Below, in pieces: positions 17,180 to 29,441 of a DNA stretch of 64,000 nucleotides. The notes under the pieces are model-generated. The model ran no database searches. It saw only the letters and a list, made by a program, of their open reading frames with translations, and was not told the DNA's origin. The stretch comes from Caulobacter sp. 73W (lineage in GTDB: Bacteria > Pseudomonadota > Alphaproteobacteria > Caulobacterales > Caulobacteraceae), in contig NZ_CP158375.1 of NCBI RefSeq assembly GCF_041021955.1, positions 1,116,001 to 1,180,000 on the forward strand, given 5' to 3'. Made by a program: the position numbers and the translations under genes. Within the stretch, counting starts at the first letter, position 1; the number at the start of each line of letters is the position of its first letter.

Positions 17180-17195
17180 CCCTCTTCGGATAGAC

Positions 17196-17220
17196 AAAAG
17201 GCCGCCGGCGACCGGCGGCC
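17196..17220 (-). terminator. Rho-independent terminator of the small membrane-protein gene
   Basis: A 9-bp GC stem (GGCCGCCGG with CCGGCGGCC) and 3-base loop. On the minus strand it is followed by TTTT, so it ends transcription coming from the 50-residue gene at 17237-17389. On the plus strand it could also have ended rnhB before the IS arrived, though without a T run. Confidence 0.75.
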
Positions 17221-17236
17221 TCCATTGGTCTTGCGT

Positions 17237-17389
17237 TCAGTTGAACGGGCCGGCGAAAGCCCCGACCGCGAAGGCGAAAAGCCCCGCTGCCGCGAACACA
17301 AAGGCCTCGAGCGACGAGCAGCGGGCAAGCGCCCGAGTCCACGTGTCGCCCTCTGGCCGCCATACCGCCCCATCGGCTTGGCTGCGCAT
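17237..17389 (-). CDS. Small single-pass membrane protein (50 residues), divergent from ccrM
   Basis: An ATG-started frame of 50 codons. The N-terminal half is polar (MRSQADGAVWRPEGD) and the C-terminal half a clear membrane helix (EAFVFAAAGLFAFAVGAF), ending GPFN. Support for a real gene: GGAGG sits 9 bases before the ATG, an intrinsic terminator with a T run follows 16 bases after the stop on the same strand, and other frames here are arginine-rich shadows. It shares its upstream region with ccrM. I do not recognise a family; a role linked to ccrM or the cell cycle is conjecture from position. Confidence 0.68.
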   Translation of the reverse strand: MRSQADGAVWRPEGDTWTRALARCSSLEAFVFAAAGLFAFAVGAFAGPFN

Positions 17390-17426
17390 AATCTGTTCCC
17401 TCCAGCCTTTCGGCATATGAATGAGG

Positions 17427-17510
17427 GACTCAAGTTTTGTGACTTGGCAAGATTAACAGCGCATTCACCATGTTTTTTATAATGGCGCTAACCACGCGGC
17501 GGTCAGATTC
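17427..17510 (+). promoter_or_regulatory. ccrM promoter region: CtrA-like box, -10 and GANTC sites
   Basis: TTAA-N7-TTCA at 17453-17467 matches the CtrA box TTAA-N7-TTAA with one change, and TATAAT lies at 17478-17483. CcrM target sites (GANTC) occur at 17427 (GACTC) and 17506 (GATTC), the latter in the predicted leader. In C. crescentus, ccrM is activated by CtrA late in the cell cycle and GANTC sites in its leader affect expression. The same logic is visible here, but the assignment is by motif only. Confidence 0.65.
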
Positions 17511-17539
17511 CAACCTCTTCGCGTAACCGGGAGTGTTAG

Positions 17540-18622
<1,083 letters not shown>

Positions 18623-18634
18623 CGGAAGATAGCC

Positions 18635-19792
18635 GTGCGGACGGATCTGGGAGACTTCGCCGATCGTCCGCACGTGGCCGCCGCCTTGGCCGATATCGGC
18701 AAGGCGGGATCGCGTCACCGCATTCCCACGCCGGCGGCGGTCCTCGATCTCGACGCCTTCGACCGTAACGTGGCCAGGATGGCGCAACGCGCCGCGAATG
18801 CCGGCCTCGCCCTGCGGCCGCACGCCAAGTCCCACAAGTGCTCCACCCTGGCCCATCGCCAGATCGAGGCCGGCGCCGTCGGCATCTGCTGCGCCAAGCT
18901 GGCGGAGGCCGAGGCCATGGCGAAGGCGGGCGTCGGCTCCGTCCTCGTCACCTCGCCCATCGCCGGAACCCTGTCGGCCCAACGCGCGGCGAGGCTCGCG
19001 GCGCGAATTTCCGACTTCCGCATCGTCGTCGATCACCCTGAGGGCGTGGCCGAACTGGCCGCCGCCGCCGAAGGCCTGATCCAGGTGGTGATCGACATCG
19101 ACGTGGGCCTTGGCCGCACGGGCTGCGGCTCCCCCGAGCAAGCGGCCGCTGTCGCCCGCGCCATCCTCGCCGAACCGAAGCTGAAGCTGCTCGGCGTCCA
19201 GGGCTATGGCGGGCACTGGCAGCACATGGAGGGCGAGAACGCCCGCGCCGCCGCCGTCACGGACGGGATGGCGAAGCTGACGGCCGCCATCGACGCGATC
19301 CGCGCCACGGGCGGCGTCGTCGATCTCGTCACCGGCGGGGGCACGGGGACCTTCAGCGCCGACGCCGCTCTGGGCGTGCTGAACGAGGTGCAGCCCGGCT
19401 CCTACGCCTTCATGGATCGTGAGTACCGCGACGCGCTGGGCGCCGATGCGGATGGGGCCTTTGAACAGAGCCTCGCCATCGCCGCCACGGTGATCAGCGC
19501 CAACCACCCCGCCTGGGTGACGGTGGACGCCGGGCTGAAGGCCTTCTCGACGGATGGCCCCGCGCCACAGCCGCTGACGCTGCGCTTCGCGAGCGCGGCC
19601 TATCGCTTCTTCGGCGACGAGCATGGAATGCTGGCGCGCCCCGCTGGCGAAAACGTTCAGCGCGGCGACCGCATCGACTTCGCGCCGGGCCACATCGACC
19701 CGACCCTGGACCGCTATGATCTGCTGCATCTGGTCCAGGGCGACGTGCTGATCGACATCGTCCGGCTGGAGGCCCGCGGCGGCGGGCAGTGA
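18635..19792 (+). CDS. DSD1-family PLP enzyme (D-threonine aldolase / D-serine dehydratase-like)
   Basis: 385 residues from a GTG start. Fold-type III (alanine racemase-like) with the PLP lysine in LRPHAKSHK near residue 66 and C-terminal metal-site residues in GDEHG and APGHIDPTLDRYD. Members cleave D-threonine or similar D-3-hydroxyamino acids, or dehydrate D-serine; sequence alone does not decide. It starts 12 bases after ccrM, so it is probably co-transcribed, although no functional link is obvious. Confidence 0.82.
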   Translation: MRTDLGDFADRPHVAAALADIGKAGSRHRIPTPAAVLDLDAFDRNVARMAQRAANAGLALRPHAKSHKCSTLAHRQIEAGAVGICCAKLAEAEAMAKAGVGSVLVTSPIAGTLSAQRAARLAARISDFRIVVDHPEGVAELAAAAEGLIQVVIDIDVGLGRTGCGSPEQAAAVARAILAEPKLKLLGVQGYGGHWQHMEGENARAAAVTDGMAKLTAAIDAIRATGGVVDLVTGGGTGTFSADAALGVLNEVQPGSYAFMDREYRDALGADADGAFEQSLAIAATVISANHPAWVTVDAGLKAFSTDGPAPQPLTLRFASAAYRFFGDEHGMLARPAGENVQRGDRIDFAPGHIDPTLDRYDLLHLVQGDVLIDIVRLEARGGGQ

Positions 19793-19824
19793 ACCGACAA
19801 GGCCCCTGGCGGATTTAAGTCGCC

Positions 19825-20586
19825 ATGGACCAGCGCTGGCCTCAAACTCTCTGGATCGTCCGTCACGGGCAGAGCGCGGGAAACGTCGCCCGCGACGCCG
19901 CCGATGCGGCCGGGCTTGGACGCATCGACATCGCCGACCGCGACATGGACGTGCCGCTCAGCGCCCTGGGCCAGGCCCAGGCCCGCGCCCTGGGCGACTG
20001 GTTCGCCCGGCAGCCCGTGGATGAACGCCCTCAGACCCTGCTCGTCTCGCCCTATGCCCGCGCCATCCACACCGCTGAGCTGATCCGCGAGAAAGGCGGG
20101 ATGGCCAAGCCGGACGCCCTGTTCTGCGTCGATGAACGCCTGCGCGAAAAGGAGTTCGGCGTCCTCGACCGCCTGACCGGCGTCGGCATCCGCGCCGAGT
20201 TTCCCGAGCAGGCGGAGTTTCGTCGCCTGCTGGGCAAGTTCTATCACCGCCCGCCAGGCGGCGAGAGCTGGTGCGACGTGATCCTGCGCCTGCGCAGCGT
20301 GCTCGACACCATCAGCCTGCATCACACTGGCAAACGGGTCATGATCGTCGCCCACCAGGTGGTTGTTTTGTGCATGCGCTATCTGCTGGACGGCCTGACC
20401 GAGGAACAGATCCTGGCCATCGACCGCGAGGCCGACATCGCCAACTGCGGGGTCACCGAATACCGCTTCCGTCCGGACGAGAATGACGGCGGGATGGTTC
20501 TGACCCGTTGGAACTTCACCGCTCCAGTCGCCCAGGGCGGCGCACCGGTCACCGCTCAACCAGATCCGGCGGTGGCCGCCCGATGA
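19825..20586 (+). CDS. Histidine phosphatase family protein
   Basis: 253 residues. The phosphate-accepting motif is IVRHGQSAGN near residue 11, with later RAIHTAE, LREKEFG and a second His in VAHQVVV, the full branch-1 histidine phosphatase set. It could be a phosphoglycerate-mutase-like phosphatase; the substrate is unknown. The start is 32 bases after the PLP enzyme, and its TGA overlaps the next ATG (ATGA). Coupling with nnrD may indicate nucleotide metabolism, by inference. Confidence 0.85.
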   Translation: MDQRWPQTLWIVRHGQSAGNVARDAADAAGLGRIDIADRDMDVPLSALGQAQARALGDWFARQPVDERPQTLLVSPYARAIHTAELIREKGGMAKPDALFCVDERLREKEFGVLDRLTGVGIRAEFPEQAEFRRLLGKFYHRPPGGESWCDVILRLRSVLDTISLHHTGKRVMIVAHQVVVLCMRYLLDGLTEEQILAIDREADIANCGVTEYRFRPDENDGGMVLTRWNFTAPVAQGGAPVTAQPDPAVAAR

Positions 20587-21455
20587 GCGCGCCCGTCGAG
20601 ATCACCGCCAGGCTCCTGCGCCAATGGCCGCTCCCGCAACCAGGCGGCGGCGGCAAGGAGGAGCGCGGCCGGGTGCTGGTCGTCGGCGGTCACGCGGAGA
20701 TTCCCGGAGCCGTGGTGCTGGCCGCCACCGCCGCCCTGCGGGCCGGGGCCGGCAAGCTGCAGGTGGCGACGGTGGAGCAGATCGCCGCCCAGCTGGGCCT
20801 GTCCCTGCCCGAGGCGCGCGCCTTCGCCCTGAAGTCCGACTACGGCGCCCTGACGGCGCAGTCGGTGGACCCGCTGGCCCGGCACCTGCCCGGTTGCGAC
20901 GCCCTGCTGATCGGCCCGGGCATGATGGCCGAGGGCGAGGCCGTCGCCCTGAGCCTGCTGCAATCCGAGACGGAGGCGGCCTTGGTCCTCGACGCCGGCG
21001 CCCTGCCCGCCGCCGAAAGCGGACGCGACCTGCTGCTGCGCCGCGCTGGCCGCGTGGTGCTGACCCCGCACTCCGGCGAGATGGCCCGCCTGACCAGCCG
21101 CTCCAGGGAGGAGATCGAGGCCGATCCCCTGGCGACCGCCCTGGCCGTCGCCCGTGGGCACGCCGCCGTGGTCGCGATGAAGGGCGCCGCCACCCATGTC
21201 GCCGCGCCCGACGGCCGCGTCTGGTCCTATCCCGGCGGCGGGCCGGGCCTGGGGACGTCCGGATCGGGCGATGTCCTGGCCGGGATCATCACCGGCCTGC
21301 TGGCGCGCGGCGCGACGCCTGAGCAGGCGACCGTCTTTGGTGTGTACCTGCACGGCGAGGCCGGAAGGGTCCTGGCGCGAAAGGTCGGACCGCTCGGCTT
21401 CCTGGCGCGTGAGATCGGACCGGAAGTCCCGGCGATCCTGAAGACCCTGCTCTAG
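20583..21455 (+). CDS. nnrD: ADP/ATP-dependent NAD(P)H-hydrate dehydratase
   Basis: 290 residues of the YjeF C-terminal/ribokinase-like fold that repairs hydrated NAD(P)H. Family motifs: GRVLVVGGHAEIPGAVVLAA, TPHSGEMARLTS, and the nucleotide/catalytic GLGTSGSGDVLAGIITGLLARG with the active-site Asp. The N-terminal epimerase domain (NnrE) is absent, so this is the dehydratase-only form. The start overlaps the phosphatase stop, and the stop overlaps that of the convergent oxidoreductase in CTAG. Confidence 0.88.
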   Translation: MSAPVEITARLLRQWPLPQPGGGGKEERGRVLVVGGHAEIPGAVVLAATAALRAGAGKLQVATVEQIAAQLGLSLPEARAFALKSDYGALTAQSVDPLARHLPGCDALLIGPGMMAEGEAVALSLLQSETEAALVLDAGALPAAESGRDLLLRRAGRVVLTPHSGEMARLTSRSREEIEADPLATALAVARGHAAVVAMKGAATHVAAPDGRVWSYPGGGPGLGTSGSGDVLAGIITGLLARGATPEQATVFGVYLHGEAGRVLARKVGPLGFLAREIGPEVPAILKTLL

Positions 21456-22399
21456 CGGCCCGCCGCCGCGTAGATCGCGTCGATGGCCGTCATGGTCGCG
21501 ATGGCGTCCCGGCCGCCGGTCAGGGGCGTCGCCCGTCCCGCCAGCACCTCGATCACATGATCCAGCTGGGCCGCGTAGGTGGTCATCGGCACGGCCGGCT
21601 CCCAGCGGTCGCCGATGCGCAGGCCGCCGTCGTCGCGATAGGGATGGACGAAGCTTGCCAGGGTCATCGACGCCTTGTCGCCGTCGATGCGCAGCAGGAT
21701 CTTCCGCTCCGTCGCCTCCATGTCGCAATGGATGCGGGCCGGCGTCCCGCCGAAGTCCAGCTCCGCCCCAAGCGCCGCATCAACGCCGCCATCCCAGCGC
21801 GCGGTCGCCGAGCGCACCGCCGGCTCGACGCCCAGCAGGGTGCGCAGGGCGTGCAGCGGATAGCAGCCCAGGTCCATCAGCGCCCCGCCGCCCTGCTCGC
21901 GGATCCAGCGCAGCTCACCCTCGCGCTTGGGGATCACCACGTCGAACACCGCCTCGGCGCCGAGGACGCGGCCCAGTTCGCCCGAGGCCATGACCTCCAG
22001 CGCCCGGGTCATCATGGGGTGGAAGCGATAGTGGAAAGCCTCGATCAGCACGACACCGGCCGCCTCCGCGACATCGACCATGGCGCGCGCCTCGGCGGCA
22101 GTCATGGCGAAGGGTTTCTCGCAAAGCATGTGCTTGCCGGCCGCCGCGGCCCGCTGGGTCCATTCCAGATGCGCGGCGGGCGGCAAGGCGTTGTAGATCA
22201 GGTCCACGTCGTCGCGGGCGATCAGGGCTTCGTATCCCTCCACGGCCGTCGCGATGCCGTGCTGCGCGGCATAGGCCTGCGCCTTGCCCAGATCCCGCGC
22301 CGCCACGGCGGTCACCACCACGTCGTCGCGCAGGGCGATGGGGGGCAGCACGGCCTTCGGCGCGATCTTCGATGCGCCCAGCAGTCCGATCCTCAGCAT
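21452..22399 (-). CDS. Gfo/Idh/MocA-family oxidoreductase
   Basis: 315 residues. The N-terminal Rossmann part starts LRIGLLGASKIAPKAVL; CEKPFAM carries the catalytic Lys motif (EKP) near residue 95; the C-terminal domain shows GGGALMDLGCYPLHALR. NAD(P)-dependent oxidation of a sugar or inositol-like compound is typical (D-xylose or glucose dehydrogenase types). Its 5' end overlaps the 3' end of mutY by 7 bases, so the two are likely one transcript. Confidence 0.86.
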   Translation of the reverse strand: MLRIGLLGASKIAPKAVLPPIALRDDVVVTAVAARDLGKAQAYAAQHGIATAVEGYEALIARDDVDLIYNALPPAAHLEWTQRAAAAGKHMLCEKPFAMTAAEARAMVDVAEAAGVVLIEAFHYRFHPMMTRALEVMASGELGRVLGAEAVFDVVIPKREGELRWIREQGGGALMDLGCYPLHALRTLLGVEPAVRSATARWDGGVDAALGAELDFGGTPARIHCDMEATERKILLRIDGDKASMTLASFVHPYRDDGGLRIGDRWEPAVPMTTYAAQLDHVIEVLAGRATPLTGGRDAIATMTAIDAIYAAAGR

Positions 22400-23439
22400 A
22401 GCCTCGCCTCCGCCGCTCTCGCCGCCTTCAGGAACACGCTGGGCAGGGCCTGTAGTCCTTCATGCGGAGTCCAGATGAACTCCCCGTCCCCCTCGGCCGC
22501 AAGCACGGTCAGGGTCAGGGAGAAGTGGGTGAAGACATGCTCGACCTCACCCACCGTCCGCCAGGCGGCGGCGATGGGCGCAGCCTTCAGCGCCTCGGCG
22601 GGCGACAGCGGCGTCGCGCGCCATTCGCTGGTCGGCAGGGCCAGCATGCCGCCCAGCAGCCCCTTGGGCTCCCGCCGCACCAGGGCGGTGGCGCCGTCGC
22701 GGGTCAGGACATAGGCGACGCCATGCCGGCGCGGGCGGTCGGCCTTCCTGGTCTTCCTCGGATAGGTTTCGGGCGCGCCGGTCTTCACCGCCTCGCAGAA
22801 GTCCGACACCGGACAGCGGTCGCACAGCGGAGCCTTGGGCCGACAGACGGTGGCGCCCAGATCCATCAGCGCCTGCGCCCAGTCGCCCGGCCGCTGGTCC
22901 GTGACCAGCTCTCCCGCCAGGCGCTTCAGCTCGGGCTTGGAGGCGGGAACCGGCTCCTCCACCGCGAACAGGCGGGCCATGACCCGCTCCACATTGCCGT
23001 CCACCACATTGGCCGGCCGGTCGAAGGCGATGGCGGCCACGGCGGCGGCGGTATAGGCGCCGACGCCCGGCAGGGCCAGCAGACCCGCCTCGGTGTCCGG
23101 GAACACGCCGCCATGCTGCTCCGCCACCGCGCGGGCGCAGGCCAGCAGGTTGCGGGCGCGAGCGTAGTAGCCAAGCCCAGCCCAGGCGGCCATCAGGTCG
23201 CCATCGTCCACGGCCGCCAGGTCCGACACCGTCGGCCAGCGCTGGGTGAAGCCCAGGAAGTACGGCGTCGCGTGCGGCACGGTGGTCTGCTGCAGCATCA
23301 CTTCCGACAGCCAGACCCGGTATGGATCGGACCGCACGCCCGCCATTCCGGCCGCCGGCCCGGTCCGCCAGGGCAGGTCGCGGGCGTGGGCGTCGTACCA
23401 GTCCAGCAGAGCGGCGCGGAGGGGAGCGACGGGGATCAT
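22393..23439 (-). CDS. mutY: A/G-specific adenine glycosylase
   Basis: Removes adenine mispaired with 8-oxoguanine. 348 residues: EVMLQQTTV near residue 46 with the catalytic region, the helix-hairpin-helix LPGVGAYTAAA, then the catalytic Asp in NVVDGNVERV. A 4Fe-4S loop follows (C-x6-C-x2-C-x5-C within VCRPKAPLCDRCPVSDFC). The C-terminal NUDIX-like domain recognises 8-oxoguanine. The start lies only 23 bases from the divergent dciA start. Confidence 0.94.
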   Translation of the reverse strand: MIPVAPLRAALLDWYDAHARDLPWRTGPAAGMAGVRSDPYRVWLSEVMLQQTTVPHATPYFLGFTQRWPTVSDLAAVDDGDLMAAWAGLGYYARARNLLACARAVAEQHGGVFPDTEAGLLALPGVGAYTAAAVAAIAFDRPANVVDGNVERVMARLFAVEEPVPASKPELKRLAGELVTDQRPGDWAQALMDLGATVCRPKAPLCDRCPVSDFCEAVKTGAPETYPRKTRKADRPRRHGVAYVLTRDGATALVRREPKGLLGGMLALPTSEWRATPLSPAEALKAAPIAAAWRTVGEVEHVFTHFSLTLTVLAAEGDGEFIWTPHEGLQALPSVFLKAARAAEARLC

Positions 23440-23462
23440 CGAGCCGGGTATATAGGAACTTC

Positions 23463-24002
23463 ATGCGCCGCACCCTGCCCACCGCCGAAGAAGCCGTCGC
23501 CATCCTGCGCTCGCGCAAGACCCGGCCGCCGCATCGCACGCCGCCTCCGGCCGGCAAGGCCCTGAACGGCCTGGTCAAGGCGCTGGACGACAAGTACGGC
23601 GCCGGCCCCGCCGCCCTGCAAGGGCGATGGAAGGAGATCGTCGGCGAAAACCTGGCCCGGCGTACCGAGCCGGTGAAGATCATCAAGTCCCGCACCGGCG
23701 AGGGCGGCACCCTGGAATTGCGCGTCGACGGCCCCATGGCCACCCTGATCCAGCACCAGGCCGCCGAGATCACCGCCCGCCTGGACCTGATCCTGGGCAA
23801 GGGCGTGGTGACCAAGCTGCGCATCGTCCAGGGACCGGTGAAGGCGCCCGCCGCCGCGGCCAAGCCCGGCCGCCGCCGCAAGCCGCCCCTGGATGCGGCC
23901 ACCGAGGCGTCCCTGGAGACCAGCCTGAAGGGCCAGCCGGACGGCCCCCTTAAAGCCGCATTGCTCAAGCTTGGTCGCGAGGTGCTGCGCGGGGCGCGTT
24001 GA
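23463..24002 (+). CDS. dciA: DUF721/DciA-family protein
   Basis: 179 residues. The DUF721 domain (KALDDKYGAGPAALQGRW ... LELRVDGPMATLIQHQAAEI) occupies about residues 30-120. DciA proteins load the replicative helicase DnaB in bacteria lacking DnaC. The basic PGRRRKPP linker and Ala-rich end are variable. It is divergent from mutY and upstream of two thiol-redox genes and smc. The assignment rests on the domain pattern, so a DUF721 paralogue with another role is not excluded. Confidence 0.75.
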   Translation: MRRTLPTAEEAVAILRSRKTRPPHRTPPPAGKALNGLVKALDDKYGAGPAALQGRWKEIVGENLARRTEPVKIIKSRTGEGGTLELRVDGPMATLIQHQAAEITARLDLILGKGVVTKLRIVQGPVKAPAAAAKPGRRRKPPLDAATEASLETSLKGQPDGPLKAALLKLGREVLRGAR

Positions 24003-24102
24003 CAAGCCGCCGCCAGCCTTGCTTTTGGACTCCAAGAACCGCCCGTCGCTCCTGGCCGGGAATCGGGCTTAGACTTAACGGCTGCATTTCAGGGATCTTG
24101 CC

Positions 24103-24729
24103 ATGCGTTTCTTCGACCGCCGCGTTCTGATCGCCGGCGCTCTCGCCCTCACCGTGGCCTCCTGCTCCAAGGGCGGGACCGGTGGTTCGGCTGTCACCGC
24201 CGAGGACATGACCCTGGGCTCGGCTGACGCCAAGATCACCCTGGTCGAGTACGCCTCCGCCAGCTGCACCCACTGCGCCGCCTGGTCTCAGGACGTCTTC
24301 CCTGAGTTCAAGAAGAAGTACGTGGACACCGGCGAGGTGCGCTACGTGATGCGCGAGTTCCTGACCCCGCCGGTCGAGGTCGCCGCCGCCGGCTTCCTGA
24401 CTGCGCGCTGCGCCGGCAAGGACAAGTACTTCACCGTCCTCGACGCCGTGTACAAGGGCCAGCAGGAGATGTTCTCCACCGGCGACTTCCGCGGCGTGCT
24501 GCTGCGCATCGCCCAATCGGCCGGCATGACCGAAGCCCAGTTCGACGCCTGCGTCTCCGACGAGAAGTCGCTGAAGGACCTGAACGACCGGGTCGAGAAG
24601 TACAGCCGCGACGCCAAGATCACGAGCACGCCCAGCTTTGTCCTGAACGGCAAGCTGATCGGCGAAGGCGAACTGCCGCTGGCGAAGATCGACACCGAAG
24701 TCGCCGCCGCCAAGGCCGCGCTGAAGTAA
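24103..24729 (+). CDS. DsbA-like thiol-disulfide lipoprotein
   Basis: 208 residues. The signal peptide ends in a lipobox (TVASC, Cys at 21), so the protein is probably membrane-anchored in the periplasm. The thioredoxin-fold domain has the active site CTHC in YASASCTHCAAWS and a cis-Pro loop TSTPSFVLNG. The DsbA_4/BdbD-like pattern with an extra Cys in FLTARC is shared with the gene immediately downstream. Thiol oxidation or isomerisation of exported proteins is likely. Confidence 0.87.
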   Translation: MRFFDRRVLIAGALALTVASCSKGGTGGSAVTAEDMTLGSADAKITLVEYASASCTHCAAWSQDVFPEFKKKYVDTGEVRYVMREFLTPPVEVAAAGFLTARCAGKDKYFTVLDAVYKGQQEMFSTGDFRGVLLRIAQSAGMTEAQFDACVSDEKSLKDLNDRVEKYSRDAKITSTPSFVLNGKLIGEGELPLAKIDTEVAAAKAALK

Positions 24730-24741
24730 GGACCGACCGAC

Positions 24742-25371
24742 GTGACACTGTCCCGCCAGAGCCTTCGCACCGACCGCCGCAGCCTGCTGCTGGCCGGGAC
24801 GGCGTTCGCCCTGGCGGGCCTCTCGCCGGCCGCCGCCGCTCCGGTGGTGCGCGCCGACGACATGGTCCTGGGCAACCCCAAGGCCAAGGTCACGGTGGTT
24901 GAATACGCCTCGGCCAGTTGCCCGCACTGCGCGCACTTCGCCAATGAGGATTTCCCGCAGTTCAAGAAGGCCTACATCGACACCGGCAAGGTGCGGTTCG
25001 TCCTGCGAGAGCTGCTGACCCCGCCGCAGAACTTCGCGGCCCTGGGTTTCCTGACCGCGCGCTGCGCCGGCCGGGACAAGTATTTCGACGTGCTGGCCGC
25101 GGTGTTCCGCGATCAGGCCGAGATCTACCGCACCAGCGACCTGCGCGGCGGCCTCCTGAAGATCGCCAAGGGCGCTGGGCTGACGGAAGAGAAGCTGAAC
25201 GCCTGCATCAATCAGGATGCGCTGACCGCCATGCAGACCCGCATCAACGCGGACGCCGAGGCGGACGGCGTCGACCAGTCGCCGACCTTCTTCGTCAACG
25301 GCGTGAAGCTTGGCGGAAACGTCGACTTCGCGGCGCTCAAGGCTGCGGTCGACAAGGCCCTGAAGGGCTAG
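24742..25371 (+). CDS. DsbA-like thiol-disulfide protein, tandem paralogue
   Basis: 209 residues from a GTG start. The signal has a twin-arginine-like DRRSLLLAG and is not a lipoprotein signal. Active site CPHC in [13 protein letters not shown]; cis-Pro loop QSPTFFVNG. It is closely similar along its length to the gene upstream ([20 protein letters not shown] in the same order), so the pair arose by duplication. The change CTHC to CPHC usually alters redox potential. It ends 11 bases before smc and is probably co-transcribed. Confidence 0.87.
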   Translation: MTLSRQSLRTDRRSLLLAGTAFALAGLSPAAAAPVVRADDMVLGNPKAKVTVVEYASASCPHCAHFANEDFPQFKKAYIDTGKVRFVLRELLTPPQNFAALGFLTARCAGRDKYFDVLAAVFRDQAEIYRTSDLRGGLLKIAKGAGLTEEKLNACINQDALTAMQTRINADAEADGVDQSPTFFVNGVKLGGNVDFAALKAAVDKALKG

Positions 25372-25382
25372 GAGCACGGGCG

Positions 25383-28823
<3,441 letters not shown>

Positions 28824-28902
28824 GGCGAAGATGTCCTCGACTTAACTAGGCCTCGCGCCGATCAAGCCATAGCGTCTGCGGAACACGATCCCGGGGGCCG
28901 CC

Positions 28903-29376
28903 ATGCTCGACCTGCTTCTCGCCGCCGCGGCCGCCGCCGTCATCCCGACAGGATCGGCTCTGGAAGAGACGCTCGCCAAGCGCGACGCCGAATTCTTCGA
29001 GGTGTTCTTCCAGGGCTGCGATCCCGCCCGTCTGCGGACGATGGTCACCGACGACTTCGAATTCTTCCACGACAAGGACGGGCTCGTGGCGACCTCGGGC
29101 GACGGCTTCATCGCCGACTACGCCGAGTCCTGCGAAGCCAAGCAGAAGCCGGACGCCTGGAATTCCCGCCGCGAACTGACGGCCGGGACGATGAAGGTCT
29201 GGCCGGCCGGAAGCTACGGCGCCTTCGAACAGGGCGAGCACACCTTCCACGAACGCCAGGGCCAGGGAGCGTTCAAGCTGGTGGGCAAGGCCGCCTTCAC
29301 CCAGGTTTGGAAGCTGGAGGATGGGGCCTGGAAACTGGCCCGCGTGTTCAGCTACGCGCACGAGCCGGCGGACTAG
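28903..29376 (+). CDS. SnoaL/DUF4440-like (NTF2-fold) exported protein
   Basis: 157 residues with a short signal peptide (MLDLLLAAAAAAVIPTGSA). The cone-shaped NTF2-like domain is suggested by the DAEFFEVFFQGCDPARLRTM and FTQVWKLEDGAWKLARVFSY patterns, the latter a typical DUF4440 C-terminal strand pair. No catalytic residues can be assigned. It stands alone between smc and qmcA. Confidence 0.7.
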   Translation: MLDLLLAAAAAAVIPTGSALEETLAKRDAEFFEVFFQGCDPARLRTMVTDDFEFFHDKDGLVATSGDGFIADYAESCEAKQKPDAWNSRRELTAGTMKVWPAGSYGAFEQGEHTFHERQGQGAFKLVGKAAFTQVWKLEDGAWKLARVFSYAHEPAD

Positions 29377-29441
29377 CTCAAGCTTTGAGGGTGACGGGGG
29401 CCGCCTCGGCGCCCTAGGGTTGCATGCCATAGGGAGGCCTC

